Below are positions 35,815 to 44,372 of a stretch of 64,000 bases of DNA, in pieces. A program made the translations under genes and the position numbers. This DNA comes from Paraburkholderia guartelaensis (lineage in GTDB: Bacteria; Pseudomonadota; Gammaproteobacteria; Burkholderiales; Burkholderiaceae). Position 1 is the first letter of the stretch; each line of letters begins with the position of its first letter. The notes beneath the pieces are model-generated. The model did no database searches. It worked only from the letters and a program-made list of their open reading frames with translations, and had not been told where the DNA came from. The stretch is from the NCBI RefSeq assembly GCF_004353905.1, contig NZ_SMOD01000009.1, forward strand, positions 150,957-214,956. The letters run 5' to 3'.

Positions 35815-37851
35815 TTGAACATTCGCAAATTCATCGGTGGCACCAGCCGCGACGCGTTACGGCTCGTACGCGAAGCGTTGGGTGCGGACGCCGTCGTTCT
35901 GTCGAACCGCACGCTCGACGACGGCAGCGTTGAGATCGTCGCGCTCGCAGACCGCGATCTCGCGGCGATCACGCCGGCCGATGCTGCCGCAGCGCAGGGC
36001 CTGGCTGCCCAGGCTGGCCAAGGCGCCCCGTTCGCGCAGGCCTCCGCCGCGATGACGCAAATGTCGCGCACGCCGCGCGCAGCGCTCCCCGCCCCGGTCA
36101 GCAGCGCCAACCCCTACGCGAGCGGCATGCCGGACGTGTTCTCGTCGGTGTTCGGCGCGAGCCCGGAAGTGGGCGCCGAAAATGGCGGCGCGAGCGCCGA
36201 CGCCGATGCCGATGGCGACCACGCCGCCGACGCCGCCGTCTCGCTCGGCCAGGAAGCGTCGGCCGTGTCGGCCGCCATCGCGCCGCTTTCGCCGTCTTCA
36301 CGCGCCGCGGCAGGCCAGCAGGCCGCGATGCAGGCGGCGCAATCGCAACAATCGCAACAAGCCGTTCCGCATGCGCATTCGCCGCTGCAAATGGCGCTGC
36401 AGGCCGCGACCGAGTCGCTCGCCTCGCCGGCCTTTGCGCCATCGTTTGCGTCGATGGCGCCGGCCGCGAACGCCCCGGCCGCCGCACGCGAAGCCGCAGC
36501 GCGGCTCGAACAGGCAGCCGGCAACCCGGCAAGCGACGCGCCGCGCACGATGGCCGAGTCGAACCCCTGGCTGATCGACCACGCCCGCCGCATCGCGAAC
36601 CAGCAGAACGCGCCGCGCGTGCCGGGCATGACGCCCGCCGCCGCAGCCGCACGCGGCCTTGGCAGCGTCGCCGATCCGGTGCTGCCGCCTGATGTCGACG
36701 CCAGCACGCCCGACTGGGCGCTCGAGGCCGCTCATGTCGCCGCGCGCCGCGCCGCGCAGCGCCTTGGCCACGGTCCGGAAGCCGCGGGCCCCGCGCCCGG
36801 CAGCCGCAATGCGCAGGGCGGCGATGCGGCGCAAACCGTGAGCGAAGCGATCCGCGCGCGCATCGAGCAGGTCGTCAACGAAACCGTGATGAACGAGTTG
36901 GCCTCCATGCGCGGCATGATGGAAGAGCAGTTCGCGGGCCTCCTGTGGGGCGAGCGCCAGCGCCGCAGCCCGGTGCAGGGCGCGCTCACCAAGCAGCTGT
37001 TCGCCGCGGGCTTCTCGGCGCAGCTCGTGAAGATGATGATCGACCGCCTGCCCGACGTGCAAACCGAAGAGGCCGGCATGGAGTGGCTCCAGTCGGTGCT
37101 CGAATCGAACCTGCCCGTGCTCGAAGACGAAGAAGCGCTGATGGAGCGCGGCGGCGTGTTCGCGCTGATGGGCCCGACGGGCGTGGGCAAGACCACGACC
37201 ACGGCGAAGCTCGCCGCACGCTGCGTGATGCGCTTCGGCGCGAGCAAGGTCGCGCTTCTCACGACCGACAGCTACCGTATCGGCGGCCACGAGCAACTGC
37301 GCATCTTCGGCAAGATCCTCGGCGTTTCGGTGCACGCGGTGCGCGACGGCGCGGATCTCCAGCTCGCGCTCACCGAACTCAAGAACAAGCACATCGTGCT
37401 GATCGACACGATCGGCATGAGCCAGCGCGACCGCGCCGTGGCCGACCAGATCGCCATGCTGTGCGGCGCGGGCCGCCCGGTGCAGCGCCTTCTGCTGCTC
37501 TCGGCGACCAACCACGGCGACACGCTCAACGAAGTCGTGCAGGCCTACCAGAGCGGCCCGGACAACGCGCCGCTCACGGGCTGCATCCTCACCAAGCTCG
37601 ACGAGGCCACCAACCTCGGCAGCGCGCTCGACACCGTGCTGCGCTACAAGCTGCCGGTGCATTACGTCTCGACGGGCCAGAAGGTTCCCGAGAACCTTTA
37701 CGTGGCGACGCGCCGCTTCCTGATCCGCAGCGCCTTCTGCATTCCGCGAGAGAGTTCGCCGTTCGTGCCGCACGAAGACGATATCCCGGCGCTGCTGTCG
37801 GCACTTTCGACGCGTACGAATTCGCAGGCTCCCGAGGTCAGGTTTGGATAA
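35815..37851 (+). CDS. flhF: Signal-recognition-particle-type GTPase FlhF
   Basis: FlhF places the flagellum and sets its number. The 678-residue protein starts with the B domain (MNIRKFIGGTSRDALRLVRE) and ends with the NG GTPase domain: G1 GPTGVGKTTTTAKLAAR near residue 455, DSYRIGGHEQLRIFGK, and G3 DTIGMSQRD. Between them, about 300 residues are very rich in Ala, Gln and Pro, making it much longer than the usual 400-500 residues. The start is TTG at 35815 after AGGGG. It overlaps flhG by 8 nt. Confidence 0.97.
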   Translation: MNIRKFIGGTSRDALRLVREALGADAVVLSNRTLDDGSVEIVALADRDLAAITPADAAAAQGLAAQAGQGAPFAQASAAMTQMSRTPRAALPAPVSSANPYASGMPDVFSSVFGASPEVGAENGGASADADADGDHAADAAVSLGQEASAVSAAIAPLSPSSRAAAGQQAAMQAAQSQQSQQAVPHAHSPLQMALQAATESLASPAFAPSFASMAPAANAPAAAREAAARLEQAAGNPASDAPRTMAESNPWLIDHARRIANQQNAPRVPGMTPAAAAARGLGSVADPVLPPDVDASTPDWALEAAHVAARRAAQRLGHGPEAAGPAPGSRNAQGGDAAQTVSEAIRARIEQVVNETVMNELASMRGMMEEQFAGLLWGERQRRSPVQGALTKQLFAAGFSAQLVKMMIDRLPDVQTEEAGMEWLQSVLESNLPVLEDEEALMERGGVFALMGPTGVGKTTTTAKLAARCVMRFGASKVALLTTDSYRIGGHEQLRIFGKILGVSVHAVRDGADLQLALTELKNKHIVLIDTIGMSQRDRAVADQIAMLCGAGRPVQRLLLLSATNHGDTLNEVVQAYQSGPDNAPLTGCILTKLDEATNLGSALDTVLRYKLPVHYVSTGQKVPENLYVATRRFLIRSAFCIPRESSPFVPHEDDIPALLSALSTRTNSQAPEVRFG

Positions 37852-38935
37852 GTTCGTAATCGATCAGGCTGAAGGGCTGAGGCGGCTGCTCGCGCGCGAA
37901 GGCTCGCGTGTGGTCGCGGTGACGGGCGGTGCAGGTTCGCCGGGACGCACGACCACCGTGGTCAATCTCGCGGCGGCGCTCACCGCGCATGGCAAGGACG
38001 TGCTCGTGATCGACGAGTGTCTGGGACCCCGCTCGGTCTGTTCGCTGGTAGGCGGTGTGCGGGGCGCAGGCAACTTCGCCGCCGTCATGCGCGGCGAGCG
38101 CACGCTCGACGAAGCCGTGGGCCGCCATGCGCTCGGTTTCGGCGTGCTGGCCGCTTCGCGCGACAACCGCGCGCAGTACACGTCCGCCCAGCTGCAAAAG
38201 GTCATTTCGGGCCCCGCTGACATCGTACTGATCGATGCGCAGCTCGACGCCGAAGGCGCGCTTTCGCCGCTCGCCATGCATGCGCACGACGTGCTGATCG
38301 TGATGCGCATCGGTGCGCAGTCGATCACGGACGCCTACGCGTGCATGAAACGGCTGCACTTCGCGCATGCAATCGCTCAGTTTCGCGTACTCGCGAATCA
38401 TGTGGCGAACGCAAGCGACGCGCAGACCGCGATCGAGAACCTCGCCGGGGTGGCGAGCCGCTACCTGAACGTGTCACTCGAAAGCGCCGGTAGCGTCGCT
38501 GCCGATCAGCACATGGCGCAGGCGCTCAGGCTTGCACGCTGCATCGTCGATGCGTTTCCGTCGACGGCTGCCGCGCGCGATTTCCGCCACGTGGCTGCCG
38601 AATTGCCGCACTGGCCAATGCGACCCGCGGTCTCGGCGTGTTCGCCGGCCACGGCGCGCGCCAGCGCGGCGTTCGGCGCCACGGACGAAGAACATGAAGC
38701 GGCGGGCCAAGCACCCGCCGACGATCTGGACGGCGCGCCCCAGGCCGGCGTCCAGCCACACGCTACGCATGCAACAAACGCCGCACACAGCACGCTCGCC
38801 GCGAACGCCGATTCGTTCGTTGCGGCCGTGACGGGTGTGCATCCCGCACCCAACGCAACATCCGCGTCCGCCGCGGCCCATGTGGGCTGGCGGACCGATA
38901 CGCCCGCGCAGCGGACGTCGCCGCAGCACGTCTGA
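37844..38935 (+). CDS. flhG: FlhG/FleN-like MinD-family protein with degenerate Walker A
   Basis: FlhG normally is an ATPase that limits flagellar number. The 363-residue protein keeps the N-terminal DQAEGLRRLL motif that stimulates FlhF. Its P-loop (28-38) is GGAGSPGRTTT instead of GGKGGVGKT: both conserved lysines are Ala30 and Arg35. The Walker B region is LIDAQ, lacking the usual DTxAG. The MinD-like core reaches about residue 245, then a variable Ala/His-rich tail follows. The TTG start lies inside flhF behind AGGTCAGG. It probably does not hydrolyse ATP normally. Confidence 0.9.
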   Translation: MDKFVIDQAEGLRRLLAREGSRVVAVTGGAGSPGRTTTVVNLAAALTAHGKDVLVIDECLGPRSVCSLVGGVRGAGNFAAVMRGERTLDEAVGRHALGFGVLAASRDNRAQYTSAQLQKVISGPADIVLIDAQLDAEGALSPLAMHAHDVLIVMRIGAQSITDAYACMKRLHFAHAIAQFRVLANHVANASDAQTAIENLAGVASRYLNVSLESAGSVAADQHMAQALRLARCIVDAFPSTAAARDFRHVAAELPHWPMRPAVSACSPATARASAAFGATDEEHEAAGQAPADDLDGAPQAGVQPHATHATNAAHSTLAANADSFVAAVTGVHPAPNATSASAAAHVGWRTDTPAQRTSPQHV

Positions 38936-38981
38936 CGTGCGCACGACGACGCCAACAGGGACATGAGAAGTGGAGAGCACG

Positions 38982-39713
38982 ATGTATAACGCTCAAGGAA
39001 AGATTTCGCAGGCCGACGTGCTCGCGAAGTACGCGCCGCTCGTAAGACGGCTCGGCTTGCAGCTCGTCGCCAAGATGCCAGCGAGCGTAGACCTCGACGA
39101 CCTGATCCAGGCCGGCATGATCGGCCTGCTCGACGCGGCCAACCGCTACAAGGAAGATCAGGGCGCGCAGTTCGAGACCTACGCGAGCCAGCGCATTCGC
39201 GGCGCGATGCTCGACGAGCTGCGCAGCAACGACTGGCTGCCGCGCAGCCTGCGCCGCACCTCGCGTGAAGTGGAAAGCGCGGTGCACAAGGTGGAGCAGC
39301 GGCTCGGTCGCTCGGCGAGCGAGACGGAGATCGCCGAGCATCTGAGCATGCCGCTCGACGAGTATCAGAGCATGCTGCAGGAACTGCACGGCAGCCAGCT
39401 CATCTACTACGAAGACTTCGACCGCTCCGCCGAGGACGAACCGTTCCTCGACCGCTACTGCGTCGATCATTCGGATCCGCTTTCGGCGCTGCTAGACGAC
39501 AGCCTGCGCGGCGCGCTCGTCGAAGCGATCGATCGGCTGCCCGAGCGCGAGAAGCTGCTCATGTCGCTCTATTACGAGCGCGGCATGAACCTGCGCGAAA
39601 TCGGCGCGGTGATGGAGGTGAGCGAGTCGCGCGTGTGCCAGCTGCACAGCCAGGCGGTGGCGCGACTGCGCACGCGGCTGCGCGAGATGTCGTGGGCCGG
39701 CCAGGAGAATTGA
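38982..39713 (+). CDS. fliA: Flagellar sigma factor sigma-28 (FliA)
   Basis: The 243-residue sigma factor has region 2 (YAPLVRRLGLQL, LIQAGMIGLLDAANRY, FETYASQRIRGAMLDELR), region 3 (REVESAVHKVEQRLGR) and region 4 (LREIGAVMEVSESRVCQLHS). It reads the late flagellar promoters found upstream of fliC, motA and flgK in this window. The ATG at 38982 has GGAGAG 6 nt upstream. It is held off by FlgM until the hook is finished. Confidence 0.98.
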   Translation: MYNAQGKISQADVLAKYAPLVRRLGLQLVAKMPASVDLDDLIQAGMIGLLDAANRYKEDQGAQFETYASQRIRGAMLDELRSNDWLPRSLRRTSREVESAVHKVEQRLGRSASETEIAEHLSMPLDEYQSMLQELHGSQLIYYEDFDRSAEDEPFLDRYCVDHSDPLSALLDDSLRGALVEAIDRLPEREKLLMSLYYERGMNLREIGAVMEVSESRVCQLHSQAVARLRTRLREMSWAGQEN

Positions 39714-39767
39714 GGCGCTAGCCGGTCCGCGTGGTTGCGAGCGCGAGCCGGAGTGCAGTTGCAGTGA

Positions 39768-39801
39768 AAGAGCCGGGGTGCGAGAGCGCTCCGGCTTTTT
39801 T
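39768..39801 (+). terminator. Intrinsic terminator of fliA
   Basis: A stem of AGCCGG/CCGGCT with a 14-nt loop followed by a T-run lies about 55 bp after the fliA stop. Confidence 0.7.
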
Positions 39802-39824
39802 GTTGATGGGCTGGGCCCGCGCAA

Positions 39825-39858
39825 ACAAAAAAGCCGAAGCATCGCTGCTTCGGCTTTT
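39825..39858 (-). terminator. Intrinsic terminator of flgN (bidirectional)
   Basis: A 10-bp perfect stem (39832-39841 with 39846-39855), a 4-nt loop, A-run before and T-run after. It can stop both the fliA transcript and the oncoming flgM-flgN transcript. Confidence 0.85.
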
Positions 39859-39886
39859 GTCTTTGGCGAACGATGTGCGTGCGCGC

Positions 39887-40330
39887 TTACAGCCCGAACG
39901 CCGGCAGCCGGCCATCGGGGCCGTACAGCATCGAGCCGTTGCCCGTTTCGCCGCGCAGGATCGCGAGCGCGCGGCGGTTATGTTCCATGCGCGTGCGGAT
40001 CATCATGCCGATAGTGAGATTCTTGCGGCGCGCACGCTCGGTCGACCCCTTGAGCAGCGCCCACTGGCTTGCAAGACGCGTGTCGCCGTCGCAGGCCATT
40101 TCGATACCTTTGCGGCCGCCGGGCAGACCGAGGCCGGCCAGTTGCGCATCGCGCGCTTTCTCGAGACCCGCCAGTCGCTGCGTGAGCGTCGTCTTCTGCT
40201 CGACGATCTGCGGCAGCGCCTCCATGCCGTCGGCCGACACGAGCGCCTTTTCTTCATAGGCGAGCAGCGACGCGAACGCCTCGACCGTGGCGTGTTCGTC
40301 GATCAGTGTGGCCAACAGGGCATCTTTCAT
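39887..40330 (-). CDS. flgN: Flagellar export chaperone FlgN
   Basis: FlgN escorts the hook-filament junction proteins FlgK and FlgL to the export gate. The 147-residue protein is helical, starting MKDALLATLIDEHATVEAFA, and ends with a Gly/Pro-rich tail. It sits 50 bp downstream of flgM, the standard gene pair. Confidence 0.92.
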   Translation of the reverse strand: MKDALLATLIDEHATVEAFASLLAYEEKALVSADGMEALPQIVEQKTTLTQRLAGLEKARDAQLAGLGLPGGRKGIEMACDGDTRLASQWALLKGSTERARRKNLTIGMMIRTRMEHNRRALAILRGETGNGSMLYGPDGRLPAFGL

Positions 40331-40380
40331 TGCAAGGCACCAAAAAAAGCGAGGTTTGCGCGGCGCTCGCGCATCGAGCG

Positions 40381-40734
40381 TCAGTGGCTCGACGTCGGCT
40401 TCATGAGGTCGCGCGCGGTCTGGATCACGCCGTCGGCGATCTTGCCGGAGTCGATCTGCAGCGTGCCGTTGCGGATCGCGTCCTTGATCGACTGCACGTG
40501 TGCCGTGTCGATGTCGGCGGAGCCGCTCGCAGCGAGCGAGCGCATCGTCGACGAGAGCGACGAGAGGCTCACGTTCGCGCCGCCTTGAGCTGCGGCGGTC
40601 GTGCTGCTTGCCGCGCCGGAGGTGGCCGCGGTGTCGGTACCGGCGGCGCTTACGCCGGTCGAATCGGCTTGCGAGCGCGCGAGGCCATCCTGCAGCGTGC
40701 GCGCATCATTGCGGGTGGAGGAGTCAACTTTCAC
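40381..40734 (-). CDS. flgM: Anti-sigma-28 factor FlgM
   Basis: FlgM binds FliA until it is exported through the finished hook. The 117-residue protein is low in hydrophobic residues and disordered at the N-terminus, with the sigma-binding half VQSIKDAIRNGTLQIDSGKI and ARDLMK at the end. The GTG at 40734 is chosen because AGGAAAG lies about 6 nt upstream; an ATG at 40773 would add 13 atypical residues. A loose sigma-28 promoter overlaps the region just upstream, giving a feedback loop. Confidence 0.95.
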   Translation of the reverse strand: MKVDSSTRNDARTLQDGLARSQADSTGVSAAGTDTAATSGAASSTTAAAQGGANVSLSSLSSTMRSLAASGSADIDTAHVQSIKDAIRNGTLQIDSGKIADGVIQTARDLMKPTSSH

Positions 40735-40763
40735 GATGGGCTTTCCTGATCGATTTGACCTTG

Positions 40764-40791
40764 ATAACGGCATAGGTCGGGCCGAACTTTA
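40764..40791 (-). promoter_or_regulatory. Candidate sigma-28 promoter of flgM
   Basis: On the minus strand TAAAGTTC (40784-40791) and GCCGTTAT (40764-40771) match the FliA elements at 7/8 and 6/8, but the spacer is 12 bp rather than the 11 bp of the other three candidates. Transcription would begin about 20-25 nt before the GTG start. Confidence 0.55.
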
Positions 40792-40914
40792 GCCGAAAAT
40801 CCCACCGTTACATGCTGTTACGTGTGCTGGCGCACAAAGCCGGAAACGGCCGGATCGGTCCGCCGGACGGGGCTCAACACACCCTGATCCGGCCCTTACC
40901 AGCGTTTACCGGCC

Positions 40915-42207
40915 CTAGATTTGCACCTGCACGGTACCCGCGTCCTTGACCACGCCCGAGATGATCTGGCCGCCGCTCGTGCGCACGCGCACCTGCTGGC
41001 CGGGTTCGGCGTTGTTCAGCGCGCTGCCCTCGGCGGAGATCGTGAAGTTGCTGCCCACGGCGATCACCTTGACCGTCTGTCCGATGACCACCGAGGCGGC
41101 GCTGCGCAGCATGTCGGTGCGCAGCGGCAGTCCCGCCGAAATGCGCGCGAGCGCGACGGCGCCCGTCGCCTGGTTGGGATCGGTGATGATGGTCTGCGGC
41201 AGGGTCGCGAGGTCGCCCGCGCGCGGCATGAAATCGGCGGCCGAAAGGGCTTCGCCCGCGCCGATCTGGCGCGAGGCCACGTAGTAGGTCACGTCCACGG
41301 CAACGCGCGCGCTCACATAGAGCGTCCACGGCTTCGCGCCGATGCAGCGCACGCCCACGGTCGTGTGCCCGTACGTGCGCGCGCCCGGCGGCACGAACGG
41401 CTCGAGCGAAGTGCAGGCCGCGAGGCCGCGCGGAAACACCGGCGCGACCGTGATGCTCACGTGGCCCGGCAAGCCCGCCGACTGCTGCTGCAGGAAGGCG
41501 AGCGCGGCGGCGCGGATCGATTCTCCGTCCTGCTGGCCGGGCGGCGTGGCCTGCACGTTCGTGGCGACGGCGCTGGTATTGGGATTCGGCTGCGCGCTCG
41601 TGCTTGCGCTTGCAACCGGCTTCGCGCCCGCGAGCGCCGCCGCGCCGGCGTCCACGACCACCGGGGCGACGCGGCTCGCGGCGCTCGACAGGTTCACGCG
41701 CTGGAGCGTGCCCGCGTTGTTCGCGTTGGCCGCCGGCACGCGCATCGGCTGGGCGCTCGCGCCCGGTGCGGGAATCGTGACGATGCGCGGCGCGTCGCCT
41801 TGGGGCGCTCGCTCGCCGGGACCCGGAATCGTGATCATGCCGTTCGAGTCGACGCCCGCGCGCGCATCCTCGGGCACGCCGCGCGAATTCAGATCGGCGT
41901 AGCTGGCCGCGCGCAGCGGCGCGGCGTCAGTGGGGGGGGCACTGCTGGCCGGGGCCGCGGCGGGCTTCTTCGCCTGGCTCGCGAGCAGCGCGTTCATCTG
42001 CGCGGCGTCGGAGCCTGCGCGGTCGCCGGGGCCCGCAATAAATATCTGGCCGCCGGCGCTTTCGGGCTGCGCCGCGGTTTGTGCGTGGGCGAGCGCGCCG
42101 CCAAGGGCGCAGGCAAGCACGCACGTCCAGGACGCGCTCCACGACAGCGCGCGCGCACGCCGCTCCAGGCCGGCGTGCGGCCTAGGGAAAGAGGCAGTCT
42201 GCGGCAT
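40915..42207 (-). CDS. flgA: P-ring assembly chaperone FlgA, with extended N-terminus
   Basis: FlgA is a periplasmic chaperone for FlgI. The 430-residue product has a signal peptide (residues about 20-43, ending AHAQ), then an extra segment of about 200 Ala/Pro/Asn-rich residues with three related repeats around positions 53, 123 and 141 ([IV]-x-I-x-x-P-G). The FlgA/SAF domain follows, with YVSARVAVDVTYYVASRQI and GQTVKVIAVGSNFTISAEG. The usual length is about 220-240, so the insert is unusual. The ATG at 42207 follows GGAGAA. It is divergent from flgB. Confidence 0.95.
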   Translation of the reverse strand: MPQTASFPRPHAGLERRARALSWSASWTCVLACALGGALAHAQTAAQPESAGGQIFIAGPGDRAGSDAAQMNALLASQAKKPAAAPASSAPPTDAAPLRAASYADLNSRGVPEDARAGVDSNGMITIPGPGERAPQGDAPRIVTIPAPGASAQPMRVPAANANNAGTLQRVNLSSAASRVAPVVVDAGAAALAGAKPVASASTSAQPNPNTSAVATNVQATPPGQQDGESIRAAALAFLQQQSAGLPGHVSITVAPVFPRGLAACTSLEPFVPPGARTYGHTTVGVRCIGAKPWTLYVSARVAVDVTYYVASRQIGAGEALSAADFMPRAGDLATLPQTIITDPNQATGAVALARISAGLPLRTDMLRSAASVVIGQTVKVIAVGSNFTISAEGSALNNAEPGQQVRVRTSGGQIISGVVKDAGTVQVQI

Positions 42208-42454
42208 CGTCGTTCTCCATCGAATGCATTGACACGCCTCGCATTCTAGGCGGCGGCCCCCGCGCGCTTGCGTCGAATAGAGGGGCGCTTTACCGGCTAT
42301 TCGTCCGATTGGTTCTTGCCACCCCCGCCTAATATTCCACTCCATGCGCAAAGGCCTTCGGACCGCGCGCCTAACGTTTGCGTCGGCTTCCCCGCCTTTT
42401 GGCGAGCCCGCCGCGCTCACGCCGAATCCTTTTTCGTTTCACGGAGAACGCCCG

Positions 42455-42970
42455 ATGCTGGACAAACTCGATGCCGAATTCGCCTTTGGTCGCGAAGCGC
42501 TCGATGTGCGCGCCACGCGGCAGGCATTGATCTCTTCGAACATCGCGAACGCCGACACGCCGGGTTACCAGGCGCGCGACGTGGACTTCGCGGCGTCGCT
42601 CGCCGGTGCGCTGCGCCAGCAGGGCGCCGGCGGCACCGTGGGCATGACGGCCACCTCGGGCGGCAACGTCCAGCCGCTTGCCATGGCGCAGCCCGCGGGC
42701 GTGACGAGCGGCATGCAGATGGCGGCGACGGAGTCGGGCCACATGGCCGGCGACGCGAAGCTGATCCCGACGGGCGGCCCGGCCGATACGTACAAGAGCC
42801 AGCTCATGTACCGCACGCCGGTGCAGCCCGCGCTCGACGGCAACACGGTCGATCTCGACACCGAACGCGTGCAGTTCGCGGACAACGCGCTGCACTTCGA
42901 GTCGGGCATGACGGTGGTCTCGCAGCAGATCAAGACGATGCTCTCCGCGATCACCTCGGGTTCGAGCTGA
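42455..42970 (+). CDS. flgB: Flagellar basal-body rod protein FlgB
   Basis: FlgB is the proximal rod subunit. The 171-residue protein carries the rod/hook motif (LISSNIANADTPGYQARDVD) near the N-terminus and the helical C-terminus. The ATG at 42455 follows CGGAGAAC. It is the first gene of the flgBCDEFGHIJ operon; the 247-bp gap to divergent flgA should contain both class II promoters, but I cannot mark an FlhDC box. Confidence 0.97.
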   Translation: MLDKLDAEFAFGREALDVRATRQALISSNIANADTPGYQARDVDFAASLAGALRQQGAGGTVGMTATSGGNVQPLAMAQPAGVTSGMQMAATESGHMAGDAKLIPTGGPADTYKSQLMYRTPVQPALDGNTVDLDTERVQFADNALHFESGMTVVSQQIKTMLSAITSGSS

Positions 42971-43063
42971 TCGCCGCTTGTAGCGCAGCCGGAAAACGCA
43001 GTAACGAAGCCATGAACGACCAACGCGCGCGTGACGCGCACCTGATGTGAGGTCAACGAAACC

Positions 43064-43489
43064 ATGCCATCCCTGATGAACATCTTCAGCGTTGCGGGCT
43101 CCGCCATGACGGCGGAATCGCAGCGTCTGAACGTGACGGCGTCCAATCTCGCCAACGCCGACAGCACGACCGGCCCCGACGGCCAGCCGTACAAGGCGAA
43201 GCAGGTCGTGTTCGCGGTGAATCCGCTCGGCGGCGCGCGCACGGCCTCGGGCCAGCAGGTGGGCGGCGTCAGGGTGACCGGCGTGGTGGACGACCCCACG
43301 CCCATGAAACAGACCTACGACCCCGACAATCCCTCCGCCAACGCGGACGGCTACGTGACGATGCCGAACGTCGACCCGGTGCAGGAGATGGTGAACATGA
43401 TCTCGGCGTCGCGCTCGTACCAGGCCAACGTCGAAACGCTGAACACGGCCAAGACGCTGATGCTCAAGACGCTCACGATCGGAACGTAA
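43064..43489 (+). CDS. flgC: Flagellar basal-body rod protein FlgC
   Basis: FlgC is a proximal rod subunit. The 141-residue protein has [20 protein letters not shown] at the N-terminus and the conserved end [20 protein letters not shown]. Order and length are standard. Confidence 0.97.
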   Translation: MPSLMNIFSVAGSAMTAESQRLNVTASNLANADSTTGPDGQPYKAKQVVFAVNPLGGARTASGQQVGGVRVTGVVDDPTPMKQTYDPDNPSANADGYVTMPNVDPVQEMVNMISASRSYQANVETLNTAKTLMLKTLTIGT

Positions 43490-43632
43490 AGCGGGAACCT
43501 GAAGCACAGCAAGCCGCAGTCAGTACGGACACTGCAGTACATACAGAGACCAGCGGGCGCGAAACGAAGCAGCGGAAGCAGCGCCCGCCACCACCACACG
43601 CCTAGCACGAAGCGCAATCGAGGGAGAACGCG

Positions 43633-44346
43633 TTGAGTTCCAGCAACACAACCATCGGCGGCAGCACCGCCACCGTGTCGCAGCAGCTGCTCGACACCAT
43701 GAACGGCACGAGCTCGAGTTCGTCGTCGGCGTCGTCGAGCGGCACGAGCGCGAGCGACCTGCAGTCCACGTTCCTGCAGATGCTCGTCGCGCAGCTGCAG
43801 AACCAGGATCCGACCAATCCGATGGACAGCTCGCAGATGACCTCGCAGCTCGCCCAGATCAACACGGTGTCGGGCATCCAGCAGCTGAACACGTCGCTGT
43901 CGTCGCTTTCCACGCAGCTTTCGGCGGGCCAGAACGCGCAGGCCGCACTGCTGATCGGCTCGACCGTGCTCGCCCCGGGCAGCAGCGCCACCGTGTCGAG
44001 CGGCAGCGCGCCGCAGCTCGGCGTGACGCTGCCTTCGGCGGTCTCGGACGTGAAGCTCACGATCACCAACTCGGCGGGCCAGGTCGTCAACACCCTCGAC
44101 CTCGGCGCGCAGTCGGCCGGCACCGTGCCGGTCACCTGGAACGGCAAGGACAGCTCGGGCAACACGGTTGCCGACGGCACCTACACGATCAGCGCGACCG
44201 CGACGACCAACGGCCAGTCCGCCACGGCAACCGCGCTCGTCGCGAGCCAGGTGCAAGGCGTGGTCCAGAAGTCGGACGGCACCCCGAGCCTCTCGCTCGC
44301 CAACGGCAAGACCGTCGCGCTTACGAGCGTCGGCGCCATTCTCTGA
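43633..44346 (+). CDS. flgD: Flagellar hook capping protein FlgD
   Basis: FlgD caps the growing hook. The 237-residue product has the N-terminal signature LQSTFLQMLVAQLQNQDPTN, LAQINTVSGIQQLN, and the FlgD tudor/Ig region with VTWNGKDSSGNTVADGTYT. The start is TTG at 43633 with GGGAGAA upstream. It precedes flgE, whose assembly it guides. Confidence 0.97.
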   Translation: MSSSNTTIGGSTATVSQQLLDTMNGTSSSSSSASSSGTSASDLQSTFLQMLVAQLQNQDPTNPMDSSQMTSQLAQINTVSGIQQLNTSLSSLSTQLSAGQNAQAALLIGSTVLAPGSSATVSSGSAPQLGVTLPSAVSDVKLTITNSAGQVVNTLDLGAQSAGTVPVTWNGKDSSGNTVADGTYTISATATTNGQSATATALVASQVQGVVQKSDGTPSLSLANGKTVALTSVGAIL

Positions 44347-44372
44347 ACACGATAAACGCGGAGTAGACAACC

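Noticed and set aside
36114..36707. Low-complexity antisense frames within flhF
   Set aside because: They reflect the Ala/Gln/Pro-rich linker codons of flhF read backwards.
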